Origin: Epiperipatus broadwayi
Lineage: Eukaryota > Onychophora > Udeonychophora > Euonychophora > Peripatidae
Direction of reading: 5' to 3'
Length of the DNA stretch: 64,000 bases
Assembly (NCBI GenBank): GCA_028023455.1
Contig: JAQFVV010012396.1
Coordinates: 5,808,085-5,872,084 of the forward strand
A program made the position numbers and the translations under genes. The notes under the pieces are model-generated. The model was not told where the DNA came from, searched no databases, and worked only from the letters and a program-made list of their open reading frames with translations. This document shows, in pieces, positions 11,013-24,426 of this stretch (positions are counted from its first letter, which is position 1; each line of letters opens with the position of its first letter).

Positions 11013-13177
11013 TGTAACGGGTGCATACGTACGTTACATTATTTTTTATTAGTAAACATAATAAAAAAAGTTCGCCAATAAAAATTTCTTTTTTAAGAAT
11101 TAAAAACTGAAAATTAAAAAATCATCTTAAACTCGCATATATATAAAATTGCACAGATAAATATTTATTAAAATAAAACTTTATTAAAAAAAGAATAGTT
11201 TAAAATTAAATTTTCAGAAAAGATTTAGAGATAAAAATATATGTTTAAGTTTGAAAACAAATTAATTAATCTTTTGTAAAATGGAAATGATTATTTTAAT
11301 TAATAAACTAGCCTTTGGGCATTTAAATATATAAGCATCGGTCAGATAGGAAAACAATAGAAACTTTTAGCAAATGAAAGAAATCCATCGGGAAATTGGA
11401 CCTCAACGAAAAGGTTTTCACCATCATGACGTAATGTTGAGTTAATCCACAAAATTATTATAAAAGGAAAGGTTTGAAAATAAAAAAGTTAATTAGTTAT
11501 TACAATGTGACTATATGTGTTAGTGTGGAGTTGAAGGAGAAGGGATTGAAAAGACGCACTCTTCAATCCCTTCAGTTTTGTTAAAAAAAAAAAAAGAGAG
11601 AAATGACATCGTTTTTTTTTTCTACATTAAGGACCAACTAAACTAAAAGACCTCCGGATAAATAAATAAAAAACAACGGCTAACTTAACCAATCTTTTTA
11701 GGATGGCATGGGAATTCATGTTCAAATGGCAAGCAACAGATAAAGATGAACTGTTTTAAACCGTAAGAACTTTATAATTAATGAACATTAAATTAAAAAC
11801 TTTCCATATTTAAAATAATTAAGAAATAGAATCCTATCTGACCAACATTATTTATTAATTAGTTATAATTTTATTTAATGTATTTCTTTTGTAAAATCAT
11901 TTCCATTTATTTATTTATTTGTTCTTTAAGTTTTATTATGATTTCTGTTTTTCATTAAACTAGTTATATAAATATTAAACTTAACTTGGGCGTGAATGGC
12001 TATATAGATTTGTAAAGTTATATTAGGGGAGGGTAATCTTGGGTTATTCATTTCATAGTTGAATTAGGTCAATGGATTGGATATATTGGTGTAATTAGAT
12101 GTAGTATGAGATTCGCTATGGGCAGAATTGCTATTATATGCTGCACACTTCCGTTTTGCCTATGGAAGGGATTATAATATGTAGAACGCTGTTCCTTTTG
12201 ATGGAGTTTTTTTATTGCTCTTCTTGTCTGATAGATGTAATATTTCTATCTGACGAGAAGCAGTTTCTTCTCTTAACTTAATTGTGCTGCCGTATTCGTA
12301 TTACATTGAACACGTCGATATATCAGATGGATTGAAGTTTGGTTTGACTGCGAACCTTTGGCCTAAGGTTAAACAAGGATTGAATATTTTCTTTTCAAAT
12401 GCAAATCTATGTAGTCTATTCATACTCGACACTCTAAATAAAGATGCATTAAATTTAAGTTGGGTATAGACGCTTGCATGGGTTCGTTACCGGTTGATTA
12501 TGTTTTTGGTTTTCATATTCGATCAAAATATATATAGACATTCGGTAAATACTGATACCTTACAGTGAGTATCTAAAATGTATTTATTCGGATGTCTTTT
12601 AAGTTATTGGTGTTAATGCAAGCATCTTATGGTGAATGCTATTGGGTTACTTATAAATTTCCCTCTGCAATTGACGGTATCAATGATTTTGTATTTTGAT
12701 CGTTTATGCTTATTTTGAAATGTTTTTGACCGTGGAATCTATGTAACCGATCTATACTCAACATTTTTAAACAAATCTGTGCGAACTAATAATAGTATAA
12801 AATTTAAAATGTAAATTAAAAATCTAAAATAAAAGTAAAAATAATGTTAAAGTAAACTTATTAAAATAACAATGTTAAATCTTATATATATATGTGTGTA
12901 AATAAATTTTTGTATGTTAATTACTGGTAGTGGCTTATTTTATTTATTTTTTAATATTGAAATATAATTAGATAAGATATTATATTATTAAATCTCTGCT
13001 ACTCCCTGAGCTAGTGACTTGGGCTAACAACCGGAATCAAAATTTTAAAAAAAAAAAAAAAATTTTTTTTTTTTTTACTTATGTATCTGCCGACTTTATA
13101 AATTTTTCTACATTCAAATGCCTAGATGGCGCCCTGTAGTGCAGATTACATTAAGAATTATTCTCCGGATCGTTACA
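11013..13177 (+). mobile_element. Solo LTR (2,165 bp) with 4-bp target duplication
   Basis: Starts TGTAACGGG and ends ...CGTTACA, so it has TG...CA ends with a short terminal inversion (TGTAACG/CGTTACA). The flanking CAAG is duplicated exactly (11,009-11,012 and 13,178-13,181). There is no internal coding region. The length, ends and 4-bp duplication fit a solo LTR of a Gypsy- or BEL-type retrotransposon. A second, diverged copy lies inverted at 52,130-54,245. The strand given is only the reading direction used here, since transcription direction is not established. It contains an A16/T15 perfect hairpin at about 13,043-13,076. A large non-autonomous DNA transposon with 7-bp inverted ends is the alternative. 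Confidence 0.75.
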
Positions 13178-13181
13178 CAAG

Positions 13182-15040
13182 TGATTTGTTGATGGGGAGA
13201 TCATAGGGTGTTCAATCATCAGAAATGATAGGTCTGAGCTGTAATCCATTAATCTTTAACTCTCAAATTATCCATTTATTTTGCTACTTCACCCAACTAT
13301 ATAGAATACTAACACTATTAGATGCCTTTTTGAATAATTATATAAATTGCAGTTTTCAAATTATATAAATCGAAGAAAAGTGAAGTTATGAAGATTGATA
13401 ACAAAATATATTTCCAAAAAATAAAATTAAATTTACAGTAATCAAATTTGATCTACTGCATATGTAAAATATATGGATATTTGTCATATTGTAATATCTT
13501 AAATGGCATATATAGTCTAAGAAAATAACTAGCTGAAAATCTTTTTTTTAATTTTAATTTCATTACATCAAAACAATTCTATTAAACCCAAATAGTTAGT
13601 GTTTCCTTTGTATTCATATGAGGTTTTGATATGGAATTATTAAGCTTTAAATAAAACATACTTAATAAATAAAAAAAAGAAAGACTTTGAAGAAAAAAGT
13701 AATAGAAAACTGATAAATTGACCAGATGCCAGTTGAATTAATAAAAGCTATTTAAAAACTTCACTTTATATTCTCAACCTCAAAGCAGATAATTATGAGA
13801 TAAACTAATGCTTTTATGAGGAATATATTTCAAAGAATAGAGTGTTAAAGAATTATTATTTGTAATAAAACGTTTGAATGGAGTTCTCAATAGATTTTTT
13901 CTCTCAACAGTTATGATTCCGTTAGAGAAATGTGATTGTTGTAAAGCAATAAAATGTAAACTTTAAAACAATTAGTTAAATCTCATATCCAATAGATAGA
14001 AGTAATGTTGATCTCTCAAGTAATAAAGTTTTTTGATTATTTATTTATTTATAATGTATTAATAAATTAAGTTTGATTAAATAATAATTAAGAGGTGTAT
14101 AAAAAGAAGAAAGAAAATTAATATTTATTTTATCAATTTCGAAAAATCATTTGAGAAATAACAATATTGGAATTTAGCAAAAAAGAAATGTAGAGAAAAA
14201 ATAATTATTAAAAAGTTTGCATGTAAGACAAAATTAAAATTAATATAAAGAGAAGAGTTATCCATAAATATTATCTATATTTTATATTGTTAATATTTAG
14301 TTGAAATAAGATTAATTTTAGTATTGAAAGATCCATTTCATTAGATTTGCTTTTATATGGCTGTGTTGGAAAATAATAAGAATAAAGTCGGTAAAATGTT
14401 TTAATAAAAGCAATATACTTTTCAAAAGGCTTGGAGTGAAAATAAATATAACAAATTAAAAAATGGTACTTTGATATTATTCCTGCTGTGATTTATTACT
14501 CCAATGATGTTTGCATTGGCAACCAAGAATTTTGGCATGACTAATCCATACCAGATAAACTGACTCTTTCCTTTCCATATTAGAAAATATTAAATGGTTC
14601 AGTCCACTACAGTGATTTTTTTTGCCCCCACAATATAATGTCTCTCATATTATTTGCAAATAATATGGTTTTATATTTAAAAATACATTTACAGCAAAAA
14701 CTTTATCTATGTTTTTTTAAAATATTTATATATTTAAAATATAACGTTAAACTTATAGTTCATCATTTTTAAATAAAGCTAAAACTTTGTTACAGTTCAC
14801 TGTTTAAAAAACATTTTAGGATTCTTTTTCATATTTTTTTTTTCCATAATGAATATATCTCTCCATCATTTGAAATAAGATGCATTTTTAGAAGTTTGCT
14901 TTTATGCATGCTGGGTGTTGATGATGACTCAGAGTGCTGTCCTACGCCGGAAGGAGAAGGATGGCTTTGATAGAATGAAGTGTCAATAAAAATTCACAAA
15001 AAGTGCCATATTAAAAAGTCATAACTATCTGCTTTTATTT
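13182..15040. other. No recognisable feature
   Basis: AT-rich, no credible ORF, no repeat family that I could match elsewhere in the window. Confidence 0.6.
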
Positions 15041-15046
15041 AGTATT

Positions 15047-15400
15047 GTAATGGTCAGATTTGTACACTCATGCAACAAAATCCAGAGCCTAAGCAAAATA
15101 CACCAAAGCTGACCAGAGTGAGGTAGTTGAGACCTCTAATCTGACCAAACTTCAACTCATCTGCCAGTACTCCAAATTTAACCCCTTATGAGTGACATCT
15201 CTGAGGCTACACTCAGTCTTCATTTAACTGTGAGCTGACATAGGACAGGTAGAAACATGAGACTTAAAGTCACTACTAACCTAACTAAATGGGTGATATA
15301 TAGCACTTAACTCTCTATTAATCTTAACTACAGAGATATTCACATATAGCATATAAAATTATTAAAAAATTGGAGTAATGGACTGTGAAATTTAATAATA
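15047..15400. repeat. Dispersed repeat, relative of 7,010-7,380
   Basis: Begins TGTAATGGTCAGATTTGT and keeps the same order of blocks as the 7-kb copy (AGCTGACCAGA, ATCTGACCAAAC, GAGTGACATCT, GAGGCTACACTCA). The two are clearly related but heavily diverged. It may be the start of a longer unit that continues into 15,760-16,610. Confidence 0.6.
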
Positions 15401-15759
15401 TACTGTGGATTGGATAAGATACAGTGGATTGGTTGGAACTAGAACCTGAGCAAGAAAGATATGCAATAGTTTATATTTAAAAAGGTTTATTAAAATAATA
15501 ACAAATGACCTAACATAAAATATCATAATGGGCAAGGATTGTACAATATTCAACAAGGTATTCAATACAGACAAGCATTTTATAATGGATGGGACTGTTA
15601 TCAGTACATTCTGTCCTCTTTTAATATATTACAATTCATATGTGTGTGAGGTGTATAAGTCATGCCTAATCATTTAACATGCTCATCTTATGATTTTGGT
15701 TTGCTTAAATTATAAGCTGATAGATTAGTAGAGATGATGAGTACAGACAGCTCTAATGT

Positions 15760-16610
15760 GGCTGTTATATATATTAATAATGTGAGCAACTAAATAAGCT
15801 CAGTATCATGCAGATTCAACCTAATAACCCAGATTCAAACTTCAGTTTAAAACTGAATAATTAATTGAGGGAAAGAACTGGTTACCTTTGGATTCACATA
15901 TATATGCTATGGTGCTATAAATATTAAAACTAAGCTTGCAGTGCAAGTGAATGATTATACAAGAGCTTCAGCATCAAATGCTCAGTTTGCTCTGAGACTG
16001 ACGGTTTGCTGCTATTGATATATGAACATATAAGTTTAGGAACTCAGATTGGCTTTAGGAAAACTCTGGGTCCACATGCTCCAGTTCTAATAAAAATAGC
16101 CATAACCTGAACTAAATAATGGGATGGATTGTTACCATGAACTCATGTAAGATGCAGCAAAATGTAACACATATAAGTGTATTATATAAAGACACACCCA
16201 CAATTCACACAATATATAGAGCAATAAGTATGCATATAATTAATTGCGCCTAAAACAGATAGCTTCTATCTGTCAAACTAACTCAACCCAATTCTTAAAA
16301 TAGCATTATAATTATGCTAATAAAAGGGACTTAAACTATATAATCTAGTTAAGATCCTGAATCTGCATACAAATATACATAATTAAGGAGGGAAAGTATA
16401 TTTGATTGGACTTAATACAAACATTAACAAATATACTTTATCATCTCTAGCCAGTATATCCCCTTCTAACTAATAGATATTAAAAGTTATAATATATAAA
16501 ACTGGCTAAGCAAACCTTGCAAAATATTACAATATTATATAACCATGATAACAACGAGCAGTTAGTGATCATTTATTATCAATATTATAATTTTGAAATG
16601 GTGATTCAAT
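15760..16610 (+). repeat. Dispersed 0.85-kb repeat, inverted relative of 46,985-47,845
   Basis: Blocks such as AATAATGTGAGCAA, AGAACTGGTTA, CACATATATATGCTATGG, AACTCAGATTGGCTTTA, GATGCAGCAAAATGT, ATAGCTTCTATCTG and ACATTAACAAATATAC occur in the same order, reverse-complemented, at 46,985-47,845. It has no ORF. Its length and lack of coding suggest an LTR or a non-autonomous element. Ends were not resolved. Confidence 0.75.
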
Positions 16611-18245
16611 ACAATAAATAATGCTTTTAAAATGTTTAAAGTGGAGACTACAATTATCTCCTTTATTAATTAATTAGCTTCATAGTTTCAAAAGATGAGC
16701 ATATTATCACATACATTAACGTAAAAAAAAATGAATTTAAACAAAATGTTAAAAATATTAAAGTTAGGCAAGACCATAGCTTGTAGAAATTTAAGATAAT
16801 AGATTTTGGACTTTTAATGATTACAAAAGGTGAAATCTTTTTGATTTATAAAAGATTTCAGCAGTTTAGAAAATTAAAGTAAAACTTGTTTCTCTTTTTT
16901 GTTACTTTAAAGTAAGTTATAGATTTTAAAAGATCAGTTGATCAGAAATGATTTTACAATATATATAAAGTTATGCAAGTTCACAGAGTTTCTTTTACAA
17001 TAGGGTAAAAATTAAAGAGTTTTGATAATTTAGATAGAACGTTCTTTTATAGTGGGAAGCTAGCTTAAAGTTTATAGATTAAGTTCATAGGCTGCAGTTT
17101 TTAAAATTATTACCATCATTGTCTTCTTGGTGGACTTGAAGTGTATCAATGATAGTGGCTGGAAAGGCATCAAACAATTGCATAATTTCAGTAGAATTTC
17201 TTTTCAGGTAGGTTTTAAGTTTCTTCATATTTCCATCTCATGCAGGTTGCTGGAAAATTTATTCATAGGTATGCTGGAAGAATTGAGAGCACCATCTTGG
17301 CTCAAAGAGCCAGCAAATATTTTATTCTACTCGACCATCTTGGAGTGGACTTCACAATAATTTACAGGAAAGGCAAGCTAAAAAGAACCTTTAACCTAAG
17401 AAATCTATTTTAAACCAGAATTCAAACCCCCCCCCTCTAGATTTTATGATTTTATAGCTCATAGCGGTTTCTTTTGACTCTGATCTTTTACTGTTTTCGA
17501 TCTGGAAAAAGAAATTCATTACAATTGTAATGAGTTTTAGGACAAATGTTTATAACTCAGGAACCATTCGATCCAACTTGACAATTATTCTAAATTGTTT
17601 TAGCACTATTCTGTAAATTTCACATGTAATTTACAATTCATTTAAATAAAACTTGCTACAGATTATTTAGCAAATATTTAACTGTACATTTTTTAAATAA
17701 AATAGATTTTATACAAAATATTATTTATTAAACAAAATATAAATGCTGCAATATATATATATATACAAACATTAATATTACAGTCATTTATATATGCATG
17801 TATGTGTGACAATACTTATATAACTGTGTGAATGCACATAAAACTGTGTGGATACATATATAACTGTGTGGTTACATATATACCTGTACTAGAGAGTGTT
17901 TAAAACTGGCATAGATGGATCTGTGAGGACAAATAGGTGAAACATATATGAGGGTAGGAATATACTGTTTCAGTATCATAATGTGTTTTTTTTTCCTTTT
18001 TTCATACTGAATATATCTTTCCATATATTTTTTTTAGATTTGAAGTTTGGTATTGCACATGGTATGACATATTACTCCAGTGACATGTTAATCTAAATTT
18101 ATGATATCTTTAAAATAATGCCTCCACTGCTGACAAATTTTATCAATTAAGTTTATCCACACATAACTTGGAGATGTTATTTTAAACATGTCACAAACTT
18201 AGAATAATATGTCACATGATCACCAGTCTTTATACTTACACAAGC
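16611..18245. other. No gene; short low-complexity tracts
   Basis: Contains a poly-C run near 17,427-17,437 and a short (TA)n at about 17,751-17,764. Near 17,820-17,885 there are three imperfect copies of a short unit, ACTGTGTG(G/A)AT(A/G)CA(C/T)ATA. No ORF is credible. Confidence 0.6.
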
Positions 18246-18249
18246 TGTT

Positions 18250-18425
18250 TAACATAGAGGCAAAACTCCTCATGCAGTAACATCACTTAGTGCAAGCCAG
18301 AGCAATCAATAGATGCAGAAAGGTTAGGGCACTAGATAGGGATTTTATGCACTAACCTTTCTACATCCATTGATTACTCTGGCTTGCACTGAGTGGCGCT
18401 ACTGTATGGAGAGTTTTGCTTCTGT
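18250..18425. mobile_element. Hairpin MITE-like element
   Basis: Left arm GCAAAACTCCTCATGCAGTA through AACCTTTC-type sequence, right arm its complement ending GTATGGAGAGTTTTGCT, loop about 18,330-18,345. Same family as 60,089-60,330, whose arms are longer and better preserved. No ORF. No target duplication is obvious. Confidence 0.85.
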
Positions 18426-20930
18426 GTAATAATACATCACAGAGTAATATATCATAGCAGGAATAATATTAAAGTACCTAAAGAATAAAGGTAATTAAGA
18501 GATTAATTAAACATTAAGTACAGTAATTGAGAAGAAAAATGTTAGATAATCTTTTATGGCTTTTGAATACTTGAACATCAATTTATTGGTATTTGAATTA
18601 ATAACATCTGTTAAAATAAGAATTGCAATGGATGAACAGTTGTCAATGTGGATCTTAAAATATTTCCTACAAAACTACACTTTAAAAAAAAAGATATTTG
18701 TTTGAAATTTAAGTTAATATGATGTAAGTTATTATAGAGTAATAATTAATGCAAGAATGAAAAAGATAATATTTAAAAAATAAGATTATGAATGTAGAAA
18801 AAATGATTATTATTTTTTTAAAAATTAAGATTAAAATAAAAGTGGACTAGACTAGTGTTTACAGTTCCCCTCTTTTCTTCCAATGTGTAAGCTTGTGGTT
18901 AAGACCTGTAGAGGTCCCTACCTTCGCATTTTCAACTGCACATGCTTTAGGTTTATTGCCTTAGTAAATATTATTTACAATTATTATGAAGTTTGTATTA
19001 GAAAATATTGAAAATTGAAAAAATAAAAAGTCATTGTTATATAATCTTTAAAAAAAAGATAGCTAGAATTAGAAGAGGGGCTAAAAAGCTTGAAGAAATG
19101 ATGTTTTAGATAGAAATGTAAGACAGTATATTTAATGAGAAGTTAAAAATGGCGAATGTGATAAAGGATATAGATTATAACAATACAATTTTTATTAAAT
19201 TAAAGTAGAAAAAAAAGTTGTATCAGCATTGACAGAGTGATTTGGGGATTGTAGATTGGAAAAAGTAGAGATATTTATAGTAGTATAAAACTACATAAAG
19301 AGGAAATGTTTAATTGGGCTAACAAGATTTATAGCCATATGACCTTCCAAGCAAAGAAAATTTTGAATTCAAAGGAGGAAAAGTTACTTCATATTTATCA
19401 CCCACCTCTTTCATTTCATAAACTCTATAATTAGATTAAAACTTTTTGACGGAATATTCAGAATTTGTACCTTCTTGAAATATTGTTATATGTAAATGCT
19501 TTGTGTTAGAATCAATAAATTTTATAAACAACTATTTAAAACTTTTTTTCCAGCTTACATATATTTTAAATAGTTTGCAGTCTTAAATTTTCATTTTTAA
19601 AATAGATAATTTTTCTTGTCCTGTCCTCTCTCTTTTTTTAATTTAGTTTGGAATTTAAAATATTTACAAATTAAAAAAAACCACTAAAGATGTGTGGAAA
19701 TTAACTTACATTGATGAATGACTAAATTTACAAGAGCATTAAATGTTTTTGCTGCAAAATATTAATTAATTAAAAAAGAAAAAGAGTTGCTTTTAAAAAA
19801 AAATGCAAGTTAAAGAAAAATATAAACACCTGTTTGTTTTTTTTACATGGATCAGCTCAATTGGGAATCGATTTTACACAGAGGAGAAAGGTCAGTACTA
19901 ATAATCATAAATTTGTAAACTTTATATCTTTACAACAAATACCAACAATTCAACTTTTGTAATTTAAAGAGTTTCCGACAAACGTAAAATTATTCTACTT
20001 ATAAAAAATTAAAGCCTAAAGAGAGGAAAGAAAATAAATTGCAGTTTAAAAAAGGGATGAATTTAACTAAGGCATATAATTGTAGGGAATAGTAAATGAA
20101 AAAATACTAGCAAACAACTTCTGTAGTTTATAAATCTATATGCATGCATGTTTTATTAATATACTAATGAAATGCCTAAAGTAATATCTATACAAAAAGG
20201 GTATTAAATAGTACACTTACGGGGGGGGGGGGGATCTCTCCAACGGTCTTCCACAGATTCACAATAAAGAAGAACATTATTTCAGATTTGACAATTACAA
20301 AAGAGAGGAGTGAGAGTTTGGGCAGTTTATCATCCATATTTTATGTTTTTAGTTATGGGAAAATAGATATCTATTTTCCAACAAATATTTAATTTTTAAA
20401 TAGGGATTAGATAAATGAAAAAAAAATCTTAAGTTTAATTGAAAGGCAAAATCAGTTTAGATTTTAACTAAGGTCACGAACACAAAAATATTGGTTGAAA
20501 GGTTAAACTAAATTTAATTAGTTAATGAACAGTGTATATACAAGTTAAAATATTTAGAGGTTATAGTGTAATGGTATCTTGACATATACAAATTCATAGT
20601 GAAGCTTAAATATTCACGTAACTGAGAATAGATAACTATTCAAGGAATGGGTGTTCTGGAGCAATCTAGTTTGATTATATTAATGTTAATAAGCTACTTA
20701 TTTTATAAAATAAAAAAATACCTCACAGTTTATATATGTATGTTAGAAAAACTATCTTAAATAACCATTGCAGGAAAAAAATCTTTTTAGCATTCATTCA
20801 CAGAGAGATAATAGAGGAGCTGACATTACACATGGGATAATCCAAGAATAGATGATATATGTCCACTGACTATTCAACCTTTGGAAAATAGATATGTCAA
20901 AAATGATATCACAAATGTAAATGTGTGAGC
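18426..20930. other. No gene; one poly-G run
   Basis: AT-rich sequence with an isolated run of 12 G at 20,221-20,232. No ORF or repeat family could be supported. Confidence 0.6.
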
Positions 20931-20939
20931 ATTTTCAAC

Positions 20940-21470
20940 AGTGAGCACTTCCACATTTCGTCCAGCTTGGTTTTGAAAAGGCTGTCATCAATTTTGTTAG
21001 GTCCTTCAATTTTACATTTTCTTGAAAATATAAAACATCATTCATTTCAGTAGCAGATAAAAAATCTTTGAATCAAAACTACAAATAGAAATGAAAATAA
21101 AAATTATTGACTCAAAAGTACGAATACAAGTGAAGTAAAAAATAGTTTTAAAATGCAATTGACAGCATTGAACATCTTGTCAGACCAAAATCTGGACAAT
21201 AATAGAGTGTAAAATTATCACACAAAAAAACATGTTATTGAATGAGAATGGATCAGCTCACAGGGTTTATTTGACATGATTGCAATGTTGCATATTTATC
21301 ATGGATGTGAAAAGGCATACCATCTTCTCTACATTGTCGGACTAATACATAAGTGTCAGATTTTTTATCCATTACTGAAATAAATAAAGTATAAAATTGG
21401 AGGCTTTAACAAAATTGATGACAACCTTTTCAAAACCAAGCTGGACAAAATGTGGAAGAGAAATTGCCAA
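20940..21470. mobile_element. Foldback element with ~110-bp arms
   Basis: The left arm (about 20,958-21,065) contains CCACATTTCGTCCAGCTTGG, then TTTTGAAAAGGCTGTCATCA and AGTAGCAGATAAAAAATC. The right arm (about 21,355-21,465) carries the complements. A partial direct repeat of the outer sequence (AATGTGGAAGAG...CTATTGGAAGGCCTATAAAA) occurs at about 21,450-21,500 and again at 21,588-21,640. Non-coding. Confidence 0.75.
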
Positions 21471-21963
21471 TTTATTCCAACTATTGGAAGGCCTATAAAA
21501 GTGCTGAATTACAAAGTGCCAATGAGTGTTTTATTATGACAATTAATGATAGAACAGCAGCAATTCTTATGGATGTCATCAAACAAAATGTGGAAGAGGG
21601 ATAGATGATGTATTCTGACTGTTGGAAGGCCTATAAAAATACTGAATTACTCCACGTGTTAAGTAAATGTGCATTTTGGAAAAAATAAAAATTTTACTTT
21701 TAGTCTCCATTTTGGAACAAAACTTTATCCACTTAAAATAAAGTAGAACCAGCAAATTGGTTGTTTCATCTCAACAATTCCTGTTATATATTACAGTAAG
21801 AATCGTATGTGTATATTTTATGGTTTTTTAATAATATTTTAGATTATTTTTGTAATTTAGTGATTGTTTTGACCATGTTTTTGGGTGAAATTCATATTTT
21901 TAGTATATTGTTAGAAATTAATATTCCATGGCATATTAATTTTATTATTTATTTATTCTGATA

Positions 21964-22352
21964 TTGTATCCTGTGTTACTATCTTAGCAGCATGTATATA
22001 CTCAGGTTACCCAGGAGCAAAGCTCCATCTGTGTCCAGGCATCATTTTCCATACAGATCAATTGTAGTTTTCCAATTTAAAAATAAACATCATGAGTTTC
22101 ACAATTATGAATTAATGTTAAAAATACTTTTTTTTAATAATTCTAGAAATATGACTTTTTGTAAAATGTACTTTTTAACATTAATTCATAGTCATATTTT
22201 TAGTATTATTTTAAAAATGTACTTTTTCACAGTAATTCATAATTGTAAAACTCATGATGTTTATTTTTCAATTGGAAAACTACAATTGATCTGTATGGAA
22301 AATGGTTTCCGAACACAGACAGAGCTTCGCTCCTGCCTACACAGGATACAAC
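21964..22352. mobile_element. Foldback element, ~390 bp
   Basis: Near-complete palindrome. The outer block GTATCCTGTGT at about 21,966 pairs with ACACAGGATAC at about 22,341. Inside, TCCATACAGATCAATTGTAG pairs with its complement near 22,290, and CATCATGAGTTTCACAATTATGAATTAATG-type sequence pairs with the right arm. A 153-codon ORF across it is a by-product of the palindrome, not a gene. Confidence 0.85.
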
Positions 22353-23460
22353 ATTGGTTTTTTGGTAATATTTTAGAATATTTTTGTAATTTAATAATTG
22401 TTTTAGTATTACACTTGCAACACATATTAAATCTGCAGCACCTTTTCACATAAGTATTCATGCTGCTGATATCATTGTAAATCTTGCAAAAATATTAGAT
22501 CAAATGATTAGAAAGTTGTCAGCAGATTGACATGAATGTGAAAAGGCACTGCAGATGTAAATACCTAATTTTCTATTGCTAATTTACAGATAAGTTTTAA
22601 AAAATAAAAATATATACTTTGTAAAATATAAATAATATTTTTAAAAAATTTTTAAATTTAAGTAATTAAATTGAGATGTTCAATAAGAGCTGATAGTTAT
22701 TTAGGTATATATATAATGATTGCAAATATGTTGATAAAAAGATAGAAATTGGGGTTGAAAAAATTTAAAAAGTAATAGAAAAGTGATTGTTTGGTGGTGT
22801 GGCAGATAATAAAAAAAAGATAAGATTTTATGGGATTTTGAATTAATAAAAAAAAAGAAATAAAAGAAAAGTCATAAATTTAATAGAAAAAATAGCTAAC
22901 AATAATAAATAGGTAATTTTTAAAATGTAAGTTGATAATTTGCACATAAACCTCTCTCCCAAAGTAGAATGTCTTATTTTAAATAGAACAGTATTAAAAT
23001 TGCATGCATATACCCAGAAGTTAAGAGAGTGGTAGTTTGAAGTCAACTTTAATTTTAAAAAATAAATGATAAAAAAATTATAGATGGAAAATAATTTTCA
23101 ACAATTGCAAATTCATTCATAAATCTTTCGTTCTTGACCTCCAAACCACCTCTGTACTTTAAATAACAAAATATAAATTCAATAAAAATTAGAAATTATG
23201 TAATTAGAAAAGTTAAAAGTGGCCTTAATAAAATCAATATGTTACAAAAAATAGCAAAAATATTTTTGGTAGCAATAAGAAGATTCATAGAGAAAACAAT
23301 GAAAATATTAATTATAACATCAATGCAGTTTCAGTGTTGAGGATGTTATTAATGGCAACAACTATATTCAAATATAAAAGAAAATAAAAATATGTACATG
23401 TTCCAAAATGCAGTCAACTAAACTCCTTTCGATTTTTATTCATTATTGAATTTACAGTTT
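22353..23460. other. No recognisable feature
   Basis: AT-rich, no credible ORF or repeat. Confidence 0.6.
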
Positions 23461-23474
23461 CAAACACTCACACA

Positions 23475-23612
23475 GTGCAAATCATCTGTATTTCTTTTGG
23501 TTAAAAACCAATCATCCTTCTGTGTTTTGATATGCTTATTGAAAGATCTATTTTAGCTTTATTATATATATATATATATATATAATAACCTATATATATA
23601 AAGTTAAAATAG

Positions 23613-23651
<39 letters not shown>

Positions 23652-23870
23652 CTATTTTAACTTTATATTAAGGTTTGCTCATAATTCACTACAGAAGACG
23701 TAAGAACAACTTATCTGTATTTCTTTTGGTTAAAAACCAATCATTCTTCTGTGTTTTGATATGCTTATTGTAGAATCTATTTTAGCTTTATTATAAATAT
23801 ATAACAATTATTTTAACTTTATAGTAAGATTTGCTCATGATTCACTATAGAAGACATAAGAACAACTTGG
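23475..23870. repeat. ~220-bp direct duplication around (TA)n
   Basis: The block ATCTGTATTTCTTTTGGTTA through GTTTTGATATGCTTATTG and TATTTTAGCTTTATTATA occurs twice (about 23,487-23,570 and 23,713-23,800). Each is followed by a TA-rich tract and then AACTTTATA...TTTGCTCATRATTCACTA. The first copy has expanded (TA)n tracts at about 23,563-23,583 and 23,614-23,647. The spacer between the tracts carries an inverted CTATTTTAACTTTATAT. Confidence 0.85.
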
Positions 23871-24426
23871 TTCCATATATTTAATTATATAATGTATGGA
23901 TATTCCGTGAGTCAGTTTTATTTTTAGTGTTATTGATTAATTGATTTAATATAATTACTGAATGAAAACTTGCATTATAATTTTTTTTTTAAAAAATAAT
24001 GTCTTTTTTATTGAAATAGAGTGTACATTGGAAAGAGTCATCAAAGGTTTATTATTAGTAACTTTATTTCCATTACATTTTAATTTATCAGAAATTACTC
24101 TACAAGTTTAAACAATATATATATAATTTTTATATTTTAAATCAGAATATACTTATCAATTAGAAAAAAGTAAATTGTGTATAGAAGTATGTACAACAAG
24201 CTTCACACATGAATTAAAATGTAAAACAAATAAAGTTAGAAAGAATTGCTAGAAAAGAAAATTAAAAAATAAAGGAATTATCAAAAAAAAAAGGTTTGTT
24301 TTATTATTATTAAGTAAATATATCAGCTGAATGTAAAACAAACAAAAAAACGGGTTGTAAAAAAACATGGTAATTAGACTAAAAAATGCTAAATCCTTAA
24401 CAAAAGAAAAATATCTAATAAAGTTA

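Noticed and set aside
20221-20232. Poly-G run as a functional G-quadruplex site
   Set aside because: A single homopolymer without other G runs nearby; probably slippage or sequencing noise.
21992-22453. 153-codon ORF
   Set aside because: It spans the palindrome at 21,964-22,352; openness follows from the inverted repeat, and the product has no domain.
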